Assembly (NCBI RefSeq): GCF_021390325.1 | Contig: NZ_JAJUWU010000006.1 | Coordinates: 62,001 to 126,000, forward strand | Direction of reading: 5' to 3' | Source: Jiella avicenniae | Lineage (GTDB): Bacteria; Pseudomonadota; Alphaproteobacteria; Rhizobiales; Rhizobiaceae | Length of the DNA: 64,000 bases | In this document: positions 1-8,903 of the stretch, piece by piece | Numbering within the stretch: position 1 is the first letter of the stretch | Layout: each line of letters opens with the position of its first letter | Notes under the pieces: generated by a model | What the model saw: the letters and a program-made list of their open reading frames with translations, nothing else | Databases searched by the model: none | What the model was told of the DNA's origin: nothing | Made by a program: the position numbers and the translations under genes

Positions 1-1992
1 TATGTCGTCAGGGGGCACGTCAGTTGGGATGCCGGCCTCGTCGCATTCTCGATCCTCGCCTCGCTTCCGCTGTTCAGCCTCTCCCTGATGTGTGCCGGCG
101 AACGGAACCGGAAAATACGCCCGGCAGCCGCCCCGCTGCTGATCCTGGCGATCGCGGCTCTCCACATTTGCGGGATGGCCGCCCTCCAGCTCTCCTACGA
201 CCCGCGCGTCACCCTCCCGCCGAGGACGCTGGAACCGGAGTTCATCGCGCCGCTCGTGGCGGCTATGAGCATCGGACTGTTCGGCGTCGCGCTCTTCGCC
301 TTGAGCCTCACCCTGCGGGCGAAGGCGAAACTGCGGGAAGATCGGCTGCGGCTCGGCGAACTCGCCAATCTCGCGCTCGAGGGGCTGGCGATTTGCGAAA
401 ACGGCATTGCACTTTCCGTCAACGAAGGGCTGGCGCGACTGGCGGGCCGAAGGCGTCAGGATCTCGAGGGCAGGAATTTCACGGACATCCTGCCCGGTGT
501 GGCGCTGGAAGATATTCCCGAGGGCGAGGAGATCGACGGCGTCCTCGCAGCGCCCGGCGGCCAGTCCGTGCCCGTTCGGGTGTTGCGCCGCGAATTCGTC
601 CTCGGCCGGCAGACGCAGACGGTCGTTGCCTTCCGCGACCAGCGCGAACGGTTGCGCAGCGAAGCGAAGATCAGGAGGCTCGCCTTTACGGATACGCTGA
701 CCGGACTCGCCAACCGGGAGCGCTTTCACGGTGTCCTCGAAGACCGCGTCGCCCGTCATCGGGCTACGCAGGCGCACTTTGCGCTCCTGTTGTTCGATCT
801 CGACGGGTTCAAGGCGGTGAACGACAGCCTCGGCCATTCAGGCGGCGACGAGGTTCTGAAAGTCGTCGCCGAGAGGCTCTCGAACTGCCTCGACGAGGGC
901 TGGGAGTCGGCGCGGCTGAGCGGCGACGAATTCGCCGTGCTCTTGCCCGATTGCGCCGACCCGCTGCGGGCGACCGCCATCGCCGAACGAGCCATCCGGG
1001 CCATCGAGGAACCGATCCTCCTGCGCGATCAGGTGACGCACATCTCGGCCAGCGCCGGCGTCAAACTGTCCGATGGGAACTCATCCGTCGAGCAGTTGCT
1101 GCGAAACGCGGATCTGGCGCTTTACGCCGCGAAGGCGAGCGGTCGCGGCCGCGCACGCCTCTTCACCCATGATCTCAGACGGGCGGCGAACGACCGGGCC
1201 ACCACCGCGATGGAGTTGCAGGACGCCTTCGAGGACGGAGATCTGGAGCTGTACTACCAGCCCCAGGTCAAGCTCCGGGATGGCTCCCTCGTCGGCGCCG
1301 AGGCGTTGATCCGCTGGAACTATCCCTATCGCGGCGTCTTGAGCCCCGCGGCCTTCCTGCCCGTTCTCGAAGCCGGGCCCATGGCCATTCCGGTCGGAAA
1401 CTGGATCCTGTCCACGGCGTGCGGCCAGGCTGCGCGGTGGCGGGCTGCGGGCCTGAGCGATTTCCGGATCGGCGTCAACCTGTTCGCCGCGCAGTTGCGA
1501 TCCCCGAATTTCGTCGAGACGGTAAAGGAGACGCTCGCCCAATGCGGCCTGCCGCCCGAAGCTCTGGAGCTCGAGGTGACGGAGAACATCATCCTGCGCA
1601 ACGAGGGTGCCACCATCTCGCATCTCGACAAGCTGCGGTCGATGGGGGTCGGCATCGCCTTCGACGATTTCGGGACGGGATACGCCTCGCTGACGATGCT
1701 GAAGGAAATCGCCATCACCCGCCTCAAGGTCGATCGTTCCTTCGTGCGCGAAATCGAGTGGAGCCGCAAGGACCAGGCGATCGTCGATGCCATTGCGAGG
1801 ATGGCGAAGGGCTGCGATCTCACGGTCATCGCCGAAGGCATCGAGACGGAGGAGCAGGCCGACCTGATGCGAGACTATGCGGCCGAAGGGCAAGGCTACC
1901 TCTATGGCAGACCGATGACCGCCAGTGCCTTCGAGGAGCAGTACGCGCTGAAGCTGCTGGCCCACGACGCTCCCAAGGCAATCGCCGGGTAG
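1..1992 (+). CDS. MHYT-GGDEF-EAL cyclic-di-GMP protein (5' end outside window)
   Basis: The reading frame is open from the first base, so the true start lies upstream. The first ~300 nt encode hydrophobic helices with an HxxGM element (ALHICGMAAL) typical of the last repeat of an MHYT membrane sensor. A GGDEF domain follows (about nt 660-1150) with the signature SGDEF, a variant common in active cyclases. An EAL domain follows (about nt 1200-1960) with GAEAL, DDFGTGYAS and LKVDRSF, so the residues for c-di-GMP hydrolysis look present. The expected role is a membrane sensor that makes and/or breaks c-di-GMP. Net direction of activity cannot be told from sequence. The gene ends 10 nt before a long G run. 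Confidence 0.9.
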   Translation, partial: YVVRGHVSWDAGLVAFSILASLPLFSLSLMCAGERNRKIRPAAAPLLILAIAALHICGMAALQLSYDPRVTLPPRTLEPEFIAPLVAAMSIGLFGVALFALSLTLRAKAKLREDRLRLGELANLALEGLAICENGIALSVNEGLARLAGRRRQDLEGRNFTDILPGVALEDIPEGEEIDGVLAAPGGQSVPVRVLRREFVLGRQTQTVVAFRDQRERLRSEAKIRRLAFTDTLTGLANRERFHGVLEDRVARHRATQAHFALLLFDLDGFKAVNDSLGHSGGDEVLKVVAERLSNCLDEGWESARLSGDEFAVLLPDCADPLRATAIAERAIRAIEEPILLRDQVTHISASAGVKLSDGNSSVEQLLRNADLALYAAKASGRGRARLFTHDLRRAANDRATTAMELQDAFEDGDLELYYQPQVKLRDGSLVGAEALIRWNYPYRGVLSPAAFLPVLEAGPMAIPVGNWILSTACGQAARWRAAGLSDFRIGVNLFAAQLRSPNFVETVKETLAQCGLPPEALELEVTENIILRNEGATISHLDKLRSMGVGIAFDDFGTGYASLTMLKEIAITRLKVDRSFVREIEWSRKDQAIVDAIARMAKGCDLTVIAEGIETEEQADLMRDYAAEGQGYLYGRPMTASAFEEQYALKLLAHDAPKAIAG

Positions 1993-2002
1993 ACGCGCCT
2001 CT

Positions 2003-2018
2003 GGGGGGGGGGGGGGGG
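2003..2018 (+). repeat. homopolymer of 16 G
   Basis: An uninterrupted run of sixteen G lies in the short convergent space between the MHYT-GGDEF-EAL stop and the tonB stop. Tracts this long usually vary in length by slippage. Here the tract is outside both coding regions, so it could affect only transcript ends. A sequencing or assembly artefact is also possible. Confidence 0.9.
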
Positions 2019-2089
2019 CGTGCCCGCCGTTTCGCCCGTCGGCCTTCTGCCGGTCCGACGGCCCGTCGCCCGGGGAAGTTCGACCGCCC

Positions 2090-3163
2090 TCAGCGGATCC
2101 GCACCGGAACGGTCAGCGAGACCCGGTTGCCCGATGGCGGGGCGGGGAAGGGGCTCGCCCGCCGCACCAGTTGCACCGCCAGGCCGTCGAGGGTCGAATT
2201 GCCGCTCGATCCGGCGACGCGAACGCTCGTCACGCGGCCGTTGCCGTCCATCGCAAAGGCGATCCGCGTCGTTCCCGAACCACGGCCCGAGAAGCTGCGG
2301 CTGTAGCGATTCAGCCGGGCCTGCACCTGCGATTGCCAGCGCGCCAGCGCCGCGCGCGAAACGCTGGCGCCCTGCGAGGCCTGCCGGCGGCTCTGGCCGC
2401 GCGAGGCGACCGAGGGTTGCGCGGAGCGCCGCTGGCGGGCCTGCTCGCGCTTCGGCGCCGGCTTCTTGGCTTCGGCCCGGCGAGGCGCCGTCCGTTTCGT
2501 CTCCCTGGGCTTTTCCCGCAAGGCCTCGCGCACCGGCGGCGGCGTCGGCCGGGCGGTCGGCAGCGGAACGTTCAGCGGAAGTGCGGCCGTGTCCGGCTCC
2601 GGCTCCGCCGGCTCCTCGACCTCCGGCGAAGGCTCGGGAAGCGGCACCGCATCGGCCGGGGGAGGGACGGTTTCCTCCACCTCGGGCACGGGCTCCGGCT
2701 GGGGCTCCGGCGGTGCCACCGCCTCCTCAGGCTGAACCGCTTGCGGTTCCTCGACGGGCGGCTGCACCGGCTCCGGCGGTTGGACGGGCTCGGGCTCGGG
2801 CAATTCCGGCTCGGGTGGCTGAACCGGCTCCGGCTCGGGCTCCGGAGGTGCGGCGGTTTCCGGCGCTTCGGCTTCCGGCTCCGAAGGTGCCGGGTCCGGC
2901 GTCTCGACGGTTTCCGGCGCCGGAGCGGCATCCTCGACGGACTGCGAATCCTGCGATTCGGCAGGCGGCGCGAGGTCGATCAGCACGGCCTCCTGGGCAC
3001 CCTGCGGTGGTGCCTCGGGCACGGTGTTCATCAGTGCGTAGGCTGCCCCACCGTGGGCGACGAGCACCGCGAGGCCGGCGATCAGCCAGCGTTCGCCGCT
3101 CCGCCGGCGGCTATGGCCGGCGAACGGGTTCGCAGTCGATGGTTCCTTCGTGCGGCGCGCCAT
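2090..3163 (-). CDS. tonB: TonB energy-transducing protein
   Basis: This 357-residue protein has the TonB plan. There is a short cytoplasmic basic N-terminus and one membrane anchor (about residues 26-45, WLIAGLAVLVAHGGAAYAL). A long periplasmic Pro/Glu-rich spacer follows (about 75-200, many PEPEP and VQPPEP units), then an Ala/Arg/Lys segment. The C-terminal TonB domain (about 270-357) contains the usual ARLNRYS and GRVTSVRVAGSSGN elements. It would couple the proton-motive force captured by ExbB-ExbD to outer-membrane siderophore, haem or cobalamin receptors. It is the last gene of exbB-exbD-tonB, 6 nt after exbD, and should share the iron-responsive promoter upstream of exbB. Confidence 0.93.
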   Translation of the reverse strand: MARRTKEPSTANPFAGHSRRRSGERWLIAGLAVLVAHGGAAYALMNTVPEAPPQGAQEAVLIDLAPPAESQDSQSVEDAAPAPETVETPDPAPSEPEAEAPETAAPPEPEPEPVQPPEPELPEPEPVQPPEPVQPPVEEPQAVQPEEAVAPPEPQPEPVPEVEETVPPPADAVPLPEPSPEVEEPAEPEPDTAALPLNVPLPTARPTPPPVREALREKPRETKRTAPRRAEAKKPAPKREQARQRRSAQPSVASRGQSRRQASQGASVSRAALARWQSQVQARLNRYSRSFSGRGSGTTRIAFAMDGNGRVTSVRVAGSSGNSTLDGLAVQLVRRASPFPAPPSGNRVSLTVPVRIR

Positions 3164-3169
3164 GTCGGC

Positions 3170-3649
3170 CTACTGCTCGGTTCCGCTCGGTGCGGGTCGG
3201 GCGGCGGGACCGGCGGCGGCCGCCTCCGACCGCGCCGGATCCTCGAGGCCCACGAGACCGATCTTGAGGTAGCCGGCGCTTCTCAGCGCGTTCATCACCT
3301 CCATGATGTCGGAATAGGGGACGGAGCCGTCGGCGCGCAGGAAGATGCGCTCGTCGCGGTTTCGTTCCGTCAACGCGTCGAGACGGCTTGCGAGTTGCTC
3401 GCGCGCCACCTCGGCTTCGCCGAGGCTCAGCGACAGGTCTTCCTGGATGGTCAGATAGACCGGCTCGTCCGGCCGCTCCTGCGGCGGCGCGTTCGAGGTC
3501 GGCAGGTCGACCGGCACGTCGACCGTCGAGAGCGGTGCGGCCACCATGAAGATGATCAAAAGAACCAGCATCACGTCGATGAAGGGCGTGACGTTGATCT
3601 CGGAGACCTCGCCGCCGTCGTCGTCTTCGCCACCGAGTTTCACGGCCAT
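3170..3649 (-). CDS. exbD: ExbD, TonB-system proton channel subunit
   Basis: This 159-residue protein has the ExbD/TolR signature. A short cytoplasmic lead is followed by [18 protein letters not shown], whose aspartate in the single membrane helix is the proton-carrying residue. A periplasmic domain follows (about 55-135, with [19 protein letters not shown]). The C-terminus ends in an Ala/Pro-rich tail. The start is the ATG at 3649, five nt after the exbB stop. A longer open frame upstream is only the exbB shadow. ExbD works with ExbB and TonB in the inner membrane. Confidence 0.95.
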   Translation of the reverse strand: MAVKLGGEDDDGGEVSEINVTPFIDVMLVLLIIFMVAAPLSTVDVPVDLPTSNAPPQERPDEPVYLTIQEDLSLSLGEAEVAREQLASRLDALTERNRDERIFLRADGSVPYSDIMEVMNALRSAGYLKIGLVGLEDPARSEAAAAGPAARPAPSGTEQ

Positions 3650-3654
3650 CGCGT

Positions 3655-4854
3655 CTACTCCGCAGCCTCTGCGAGCGGCATGGCGCCGCGGCGCGACGCT
3701 TCCTGCCGCTCGAGATCGCGCGACAGATGCTGCATCACCAGCGCCGAGGCGTCCGACAGGATCGCCCGGTAGCCGGCGATCGCGCGGGCGAAGACGTTGT
3801 AGACGACCACCGCCGGGATCGCGGCGACGAGGCCGATGGCGGTGGCGAGCAGCGCTTCGGCGATGCCGGGCGCGACGACGGCGAGATTGGTGGTGTTCGC
3901 CTCGCTGATGCCGATGAAGGAATTCATGATGCCCCAGACCGTGCCGAACAGCCCGACGAAGGGGGCGATCGAGCCGACCGTGGCGAGGATACCGGTGCCG
4001 CGGTTGAGCGAGCGGGCCGCGTTCGCCTCGATCCGGCCGAGGGCCATGGCGACGCGCTCCTTGACGCCTTCGGCCGAAAGTTTTCCGGAACGCCGCCACT
4101 CTTGGGCGGCAGCGCGGGCGAGGGTGCCGACGGGGCCGCGCCAGCGCGCGGCGTTTCTCTCGTCGCCGATCGCAGCCTGCAGCGACTCTGCCCCGGCCAG
4201 GCGCTTGACGCCCGAACGTGCCCGCCACTTGGCGCCGGACACCTCGAAGCCCTTGACCAGGAGGATCGTCCAGGTCGCCAGCGAGGCGAGCGCGAGCGCG
4301 ACCATCACGCCCTTCACCACCCAGTCGGCGGCGAGGAACATGCCGAGCGGGGAGAGGTCGTGCGGCAGTTTGGTGTCCCGCGGCTCCTCGAAAAGCACCG
4401 GCTCGCCTTCCGTCGAAGCGGCGCCGTCTGCAACCGCTTCCTCGCCCGAAGCCGGTGTGGCCTCCGGCCGGGCGACAGCATCTGCGGACGATGCGTCCCC
4501 GGCCGGAGCGGCCGTTCCTGTGGACGCGGCGCTGCCTGCGGAGGGGGCGGCATCATCGGCCGGGGGCGCTCCTGCGGGACGATCGTCCGCTGCAGCCGGA
4601 GCCGCCGGGCTGGCTCCGGTTGGCGCTGCGTCTGCAGGCGCCGGGCTCTGCGAGGGCGTCGCCTGCGGGGCACGCGCCTCCGAACCATTCGAATCGCCCG
4701 GGATCACGCGCCCCTGCGTCTGCGACGGGGCTTCGCCGCCAGGCGGGGGAGATGCCGGCTCCTGTGCCGCGGCCAGGCCGATGGGGGCCGCCAGGGACAG
4801 GGCAAGAAAAAGCCTCGCCGCTGGCCGCAGGAGATTGGCTGAACTGAAACGCAT
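3655..4854 (-). CDS. exbB: ExbB, TonB-system energizer with long periplasmic N-terminal extension
   Basis: ExbB is the MotA/TolQ/ExbB-type channel protein that forms the pentamer around ExbD. Starting at the ATG at 4854 gives 399 residues with a clear signal-type helix ([18 protein letters not shown]). An ATG 17 codons further upstream (4905) would bury this helix and is less likely. Residues of about 30-150 form an Ala/Pro/Asp-rich low-complexity segment, then come three membrane helices with the conserved [20 protein letters not shown] and [11 protein letters not shown] elements. Such extensions are known in the rhizobial ExbB subfamily. It is the first gene of the operon. Confidence 0.93.
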   Translation of the reverse strand: MRFSSANLLRPAARLFLALSLAAPIGLAAAQEPASPPPGGEAPSQTQGRVIPGDSNGSEARAPQATPSQSPAPADAAPTGASPAAPAAADDRPAGAPPADDAAPSAGSAASTGTAAPAGDASSADAVARPEATPASGEEAVADGAASTEGEPVLFEEPRDTKLPHDLSPLGMFLAADWVVKGVMVALALASLATWTILLVKGFEVSGAKWRARSGVKRLAGAESLQAAIGDERNAARWRGPVGTLARAAAQEWRRSGKLSAEGVKERVAMALGRIEANAARSLNRGTGILATVGSIAPFVGLFGTVWGIMNSFIGISEANTTNLAVVAPGIAEALLATAIGLVAAIPAVVVYNVFARAIAGYRAILSDASALVMQHLSRDLERQEASRRGAMPLAEAAE

Positions 4855-4936
4855 GTGGACCGACCGTCCCTGGATGTTGGCGAACACGGACCACCAGCGT
4901 TCCATCGCGCCGATCGTCCTCGTCCCTCAGGCCTCC

Positions 4937-4964
4937 TTTATGGAAACATGACGACACGCGTCAA
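4937..4964 (-). promoter_or_regulatory. exbB-exbD-tonB promoter
   Basis: Read on the minus strand, TTGACG (4964-4959) and CATAAA (4942-4937) stand 16 nt apart, a good -35/-10 pair for a housekeeping sigma factor. The expected transcript start is near 4930, giving a leader of about 75 nt before the exbB ATG at 4854. An iron-responsive operator overlaps the -35 box. Confidence 0.6.
4949..4963. promoter_or_regulatory. iron-responsive operator (TGA-N9-TCA, RirA type)
   Basis: The 15 bases TGACGACACGCGTCA match the RirA operator form TGA-N9-TCA exactly. The site covers part of the -35 box and the spacer of the exbB promoter, the correct place for repression under iron-replete conditions. RirA is known to control TonB-system genes in rhizobia. 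Binding here is inferred. Confidence 0.6.
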
Positions 4965-5216
4965 CTTATGTCGGCTGATTCGGGGTCACAAAGTCGCCGG
5001 TCCGGCAAGAAATCGGCGCCGAGCTGCTTCGGTAGGGCCAGTGACTGAGAAGTAGTTTTGAGTAATTCCAATCGGGCGCGCGAATCGGCGAATGCCGCCG
5101 TCCACCGGATTCGGCTCTCGTCGCGGCCGATCCCGGGCCATCTGCAACGCGCCCGGCTCGACCGATCGCGTCTTGAGCGGGCTGACTGTCGCAAACCCCC
5201 TCCAAACGCCGCAATC
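4965..5216. other. non-coding stretch between the exbB promoter and the GST gene
   Basis: About 250 nt separate the exbB promoter from the stop codon of the upstream GST gene, which runs in the same direction. No open frame with credible coding character, RNA gene or repeat was seen. It probably only holds the 3' end of the GST transcript. Confidence 0.5.
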
Positions 5217-5834
5217 TCAGGTCAGCGGCGTCATCACGCCCTTGCGATAGGCCGGCCGCTGCTTCAGTCGCTCGTACCATGCGGAGAGGTTCGGAAGCTC
5301 CGGGCGGATGATCGGCATCTCGAACCAGCCATAGGCGACGCTGCCGAGGGGGATGTCGCCGAAGCCGAACGCGTCGCCGGACAGGAACGGCGCCTTGCCG
5401 AGTTCGGCCTCGGGAATGGCGAGGAGCTTTCCGCAGGCTTCGAGGCCGCTGGCAAGGGCCGCCTCGTCGCGGGTCTCCGGCGTCATCCGCACGACGTTCC
5501 AGAAGACGTCGCGGAACGGGCCGCCGAGCGTCGTCGAGGTCCAGTCCATCCATTTGTCGGCGGACGCCCAGGCCGCGGCATCGGCGGGCGCGAAGGGCGG
5601 CTGGCCATAGGCGCGCGCGAGATAGCGGACGATGGCATTCGATTCCCACAGCGTCAGATCGCCGTCCTGCAGCGTCGGAACGCGGCCGTTGGGATTGAGA
5701 GCCTCGTATTCGGCCGTATCGACGACGCCGAAGGTGCCGCCCGCCTCGACCCGCTCATAGGCGAGCCCGAGTTCCTCGGCGCACCAGAGCACCTTGCGGA
5801 CGTTGGAGGAGTTGTTCCGGCCCCAGATCTTCAT
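5217..5834 (-). CDS. glutathione S-transferase family protein
   Basis: This 205-residue protein has a two-domain GST fold. The N-terminal thioredoxin-like domain (about 1-80) carries the Ser-containing region WGRNNSSNVRKVLWCAEELG, the cis-proline in NGRVPTLQDG and the ES pair in LWESNAIVRYLA that binds the glutathione gamma-glutamyl group. The helical C-terminal domain contains SGDAFGFGDIPLGSVAY (N-capping box region). The ATG at 5834 is chosen because the domain begins at once. An ATG one codon earlier is equally possible, and the longer open frame lacks GST similarity. The substrate is unknown. Confidence 0.85.
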   Translation of the reverse strand: MKIWGRNNSSNVRKVLWCAEELGLAYERVEAGGTFGVVDTAEYEALNPNGRVPTLQDGDLTLWESNAIVRYLARAYGQPPFAPADAAAWASADKWMDWTSTTLGGPFRDVFWNVVRMTPETRDEAALASGLEACGKLLAIPEAELGKAPFLSGDAFGFGDIPLGSVAYGWFEMPIIRPELPNLSAWYERLKQRPAYRKGVMTPLT

Positions 5835-5957
5835 CATCTGCGCGTCTTTCTTCGCCGATCGCACCGATCGGACCGCCACTCGAACGATCGGGCCCCGCTG
5901 GTCGGCGAGGCCCGTCATCATGCGATCGCAAGATAGGTGCGCCGGCGGGAAAGGCGA

Positions 5958-7250
5958 TCAGTCGCGCTCTTCGGGCGAGACGTAGTCGCGCATCGGCGCG
6001 CCGGTGTAGAGCTGGCGCGGCCGGCCGATCCGCTGATGCGGATCCTCGATCATCTCCTTCCACTGGGCGATCCAGCCGACGGTGCGCGCCACGGCGAAGA
6101 GCACCGTGAACATCGTCGTCGGGAAGCCCAGCGCCTTCAGCGTGATGCCGGAGTAGAAGTCGACGTTCGGATAGAGCTTCTTCTCGACGAAGTATTCGTC
6201 CGTCAGGGCGATGCGTTCGAGCTCCATTGCCACCTCGAGCAGCGGATCGTCCTTGATGCCGAGTTCGTCGAGCACCTCGTGGCAGGTCTGCTGCATGATC
6301 TTGGCGCGCGGATCGTAGTTCTTGTAGACCCGGTGGCCGAAGCCCATCAGGCGGAACGGATCGTTCTTGTCCTTGGCTCTCGCGATGAATTCGGGGATGC
6401 GGTCCTTCGAGCCGATCTCCATCAGCATGTTGAGCGCCGCTTCGTTGGCGCCGCCATGGGCGGGGCCCCAGAGGCAGGCGATGCCGGCGGCGACGCAGGC
6501 GAACGGGTTGGCGCCCGAGGAGCCGGCGAGCCGCACCGTCGAGGTCGAGGCGTTCTGCTCGTGGTCCGCATGCAGAATGAAGATCCTGTCCATCGCCCGG
6601 GCGAGAACCGGATTGATCCGGTAGGGCTCGCAGGGGACGGCGAAGCACATGTGCAGGAAGTTCTCCGCGTAGGACAGGTCGTTGCGCGGATAAACGAAGG
6701 GCTGGCCGATGTGGTACTTGTAGGCCATCGCCGCGATCGTCGGCATCTTGGCGACCATGCGCAGGCTCGCCACCATCCGCTGATGCGGATCGGCGATGTC
6801 GGTCGAATCGTGATAGAAGGCCGAGAGCGCACCGACCGAGCCGCACATCACGGCCATCGGATGGGCGTCGCGCCGGAAGCCGGTGAAGAAGCGGCTCATC
6901 TGCTCGTGGATCATCGTGTGCCGCGTCACGCGGTAGACGAAGTCGTCCTTCTCCCGCTGGGTCGGCAGTTCGCCGTAGAGCAGCAGATAGCAGGTCTCGA
7001 GATAGTCGCCGCGCTCGGCCAGCTGGTCGATCGGATAGCCGCGATGGAGCAGGATCCCCTCGTCGCCGTCGATGTAGGTGATCTTGGATTCGCAGGACGC
7101 CGTCGAGGAAAACCCGGGATCGTAGGTAAACACGCCGCCCTGCTTGTACAGGGTGGTGACGTCGATCACGTCCGGACCGAGGGTGCCGCTACGCATCGCC
7201 AGACCGGCTTCCGTCGATCCGAAATTGAGTTTCGCCGACTGTTCTGTCAT
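5958..7250 (-). CDS. gltA: citrate synthase (type II)
   Basis: This enzyme condenses acetyl-CoA with oxaloacetate, the entry step of the TCA cycle. The 430 residues match the usual length of the hexameric Gram-negative enzyme. Catalytic residues can be placed: His265 in [10 protein letters not shown], His306 in [16 protein letters not shown] and Asp364 in YPNVDFYSG. The start at 7250 gives the usual [11 protein letters not shown]-terminus and is preceded by AAAGGA at 6 nt spacing. A longer frame with a TTG start lacks this support. A perfect inverted repeat lies 72-90 nt upstream of the start codon. Confidence 0.97.
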   Translation of the reverse strand: MTEQSAKLNFGSTEAGLAMRSGTLGPDVIDVTTLYKQGGVFTYDPGFSSTASCESKITYIDGDEGILLHRGYPIDQLAERGDYLETCYLLLYGELPTQREKDDFVYRVTRHTMIHEQMSRFFTGFRRDAHPMAVMCGSVGALSAFYHDSTDIADPHQRMVASLRMVAKMPTIAAMAYKYHIGQPFVYPRNDLSYAENFLHMCFAVPCEPYRINPVLARAMDRIFILHADHEQNASTSTVRLAGSSGANPFACVAAGIACLWGPAHGGANEAALNMLMEIGSKDRIPEFIARAKDKNDPFRLMGFGHRVYKNYDPRAKIMQQTCHEVLDELGIKDDPLLEVAMELERIALTDEYFVEKKLYPNVDFYSGITLKALGFPTTMFTVLFAVARTVGWIAQWKEMIEDPHQRIGRPRQLYTGAPMRDYVSPEERD

Positions 7251-7321
7251 GCGTAGTCCTTTCATGAATCGCGACCACGAATGCGTTTTTCGCAGCGCAC
7301 ACGTTTCAGCCACGTCCTGCC

Positions 7322-7340
7322 TACTCCAAAGGCTGGAGTA
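7322..7340. promoter_or_regulatory. inverted repeat upstream of gltA
   Basis: TACTCCA (7322-7328) and TGGAGTA (7334-7340) form a perfect 7-bp inverted repeat with a 5-nt spacer in the gltX-gltA gap. It could be an operator or a leader hairpin of the gltA transcript. No known regulator is assigned. Confidence 0.4.
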
Positions 7341-7391
7341 CGACAAGTTATGCGCCGAAGCTTGGTGCGGCGCAATATGAGGGGCGGCCGG

Positions 7392-8816
7392 TCAGCCGGC
7401 CTGATCCTTCAGCCGGGCAAGACTTTCGTCCCGCCCGAGAACGGCGAGAACATCGAAGACGCCGGGCGACGTCGTGCGTCCGGTGAGCGCCGCACGAAGC
7501 GGTTGCGCCGCCTTGCCGAGCTTGATTCCGGCGTGCTCCGCATAGTCGCGGACGATCGTCTCCAGGGTCTCCGCGCTCCACGACCCGGCTGCCTCGAAAA
7601 GCGGCAGGAGATCGGCGACGACCTTGCGGCCACCGTCCGCGAGGATCGTCTCGGCCTTTTCTTCGAGCGAAAGCGGGCGCTCCGCGAAGAGAAAGGCGGC
7701 GCCGTCGGCGAGTTCGATCAGCGTCTTGGCCCGCTCCTTCAGCCCCGGCATCGCCTCGGCCAGCTTGGCTCGGGTGGTTTCCTCGTCGGCGCTCCGAAGG
7801 ATCGAGCCGTTCGGCAGGACGTCGCGGCTTTCCATCAGCATGTCGACGAGGTCGCCGTCGCTGCTCGCCCGGATCCAGTGGCCGTTGATCGCCTCGAGCT
7901 TCTTGAAGTCGAAGCGCGCCGCGCCCTTGTTGATCTGCGGCAGATCGAACCATGCGACCATCTGCTCGGGCGAGATGATCTCGTCGTCGCCATGGGCCCA
8001 GCCGAGCTTGACCAGATAGTTGCGCAGCGCCACCGGCAGGTAGCCCATCTCGCGATAGGCCTCGACGCCGAGCGCGCCGTGGCGCTTCGACAGCTTCGCC
8101 CCGTCCGGCCCGTGAATCAGCGGAATGTGCGCCATCACCGGCACGTCCCAGCCCATCGCCCGGTAGATCAGCGTCTGGCGGCCGGCATTCGTCAGGTGGT
8201 CGTCGCCGCGGATGATGTGGGTGACGCCCATGTCGTGATCGTCGACGACGACGGCGAGCATGTAGGTCGGTGAGCCGTCCGAGCGCAGAAGGACGAGATC
8301 GTCGAGGTCCTTGTTGGCGAAGCGCACGTCGCCCTGCACCTCGTCGCGGACGATCGTCTCGCCCTCGAGCGGCGCGCGCAGACGCACGACGGAGGGGACG
8401 CCCTCGGGCGCCTCGGCGGGATCGCGATCGCGCCACAGCCGCGTCGCGACGGATGGCGGCTGCTTCTCGGCGCGCGCCTTCTCCCGCAGCGCTTCGAGCT
8501 CGGCCTGGGTGGTGTAGCAGCGGTAGGCGGAGCCCCGCGCGATCATCTCCTCGACCACTTCGCGGTGGCGGGGGGACCGCTCGAACTGCGACACCGGCGG
8601 CTCGTCCGCCGAAAGCCCGAGCCAGTCGAGCCCCTCGATGATCGCCCGGACGGCGGCCTCGGTGGAGCGGGCGCGGTCCGTATCCTCGATCCTGAGCAGC
8701 ATCCTGCCGCCCTTGGCACGGGCATAGAGCCAGTTGAACAGCGCCGTGCGGGCGCCGCCGATGTGGAGGAAACCGGTCGGGGAGGGGGCAAAGCGGGTGA
8801 CGACGGCGTCCGCCAT
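7392..8816 (-). CDS. gltX: glutamate-tRNA ligase
   Basis: This class I aminoacyl-tRNA synthetase charges tRNA-Glu. The 474-residue protein has the Rossmann signature [13 protein letters not shown] (HIGH-type motif at residues 18-21) and the KMSKS-type loop KLSKR at 241-245. An alpha-helical anticodon-binding C-terminal half follows. The start is the ATG at 8816. The gene runs divergently from comEC, 87 nt away, and toward gltA, 141 nt before its start. Alphaproteobacteria often keep two GluRS copies, one of which also charges tRNA-Gln. Which copy this is cannot be told here. Confidence 0.96.
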   Translation of the reverse strand: MADAVVTRFAPSPTGFLHIGGARTALFNWLYARAKGGRMLLRIEDTDRARSTEAAVRAIIEGLDWLGLSADEPPVSQFERSPRHREVVEEMIARGSAYRCYTTQAELEALREKARAEKQPPSVATRLWRDRDPAEAPEGVPSVVRLRAPLEGETIVRDEVQGDVRFANKDLDDLVLLRSDGSPTYMLAVVVDDHDMGVTHIIRGDDHLTNAGRQTLIYRAMGWDVPVMAHIPLIHGPDGAKLSKRHGALGVEAYREMGYLPVALRNYLVKLGWAHGDDEIISPEQMVAWFDLPQINKGAARFDFKKLEAINGHWIRASSDGDLVDMLMESRDVLPNGSILRSADEETTRAKLAEAMPGLKERAKTLIELADGAAFLFAERPLSLEEKAETILADGGRKVVADLLPLFEAAGSWSAETLETIVRDYAEHAGIKLGKAAQPLRAALTGRTTSPGVFDVLAVLGRDESLARLKDQAG

Positions 8817-8903
8817 TGTGGCTCCATTCCTTCAGAAATTCGCGAGGCGCCGCGTCGTGAGCGTCGCTTTCGTGCGCCGGCTGTGTAGCATAGGCGCGTC
8901 GAG

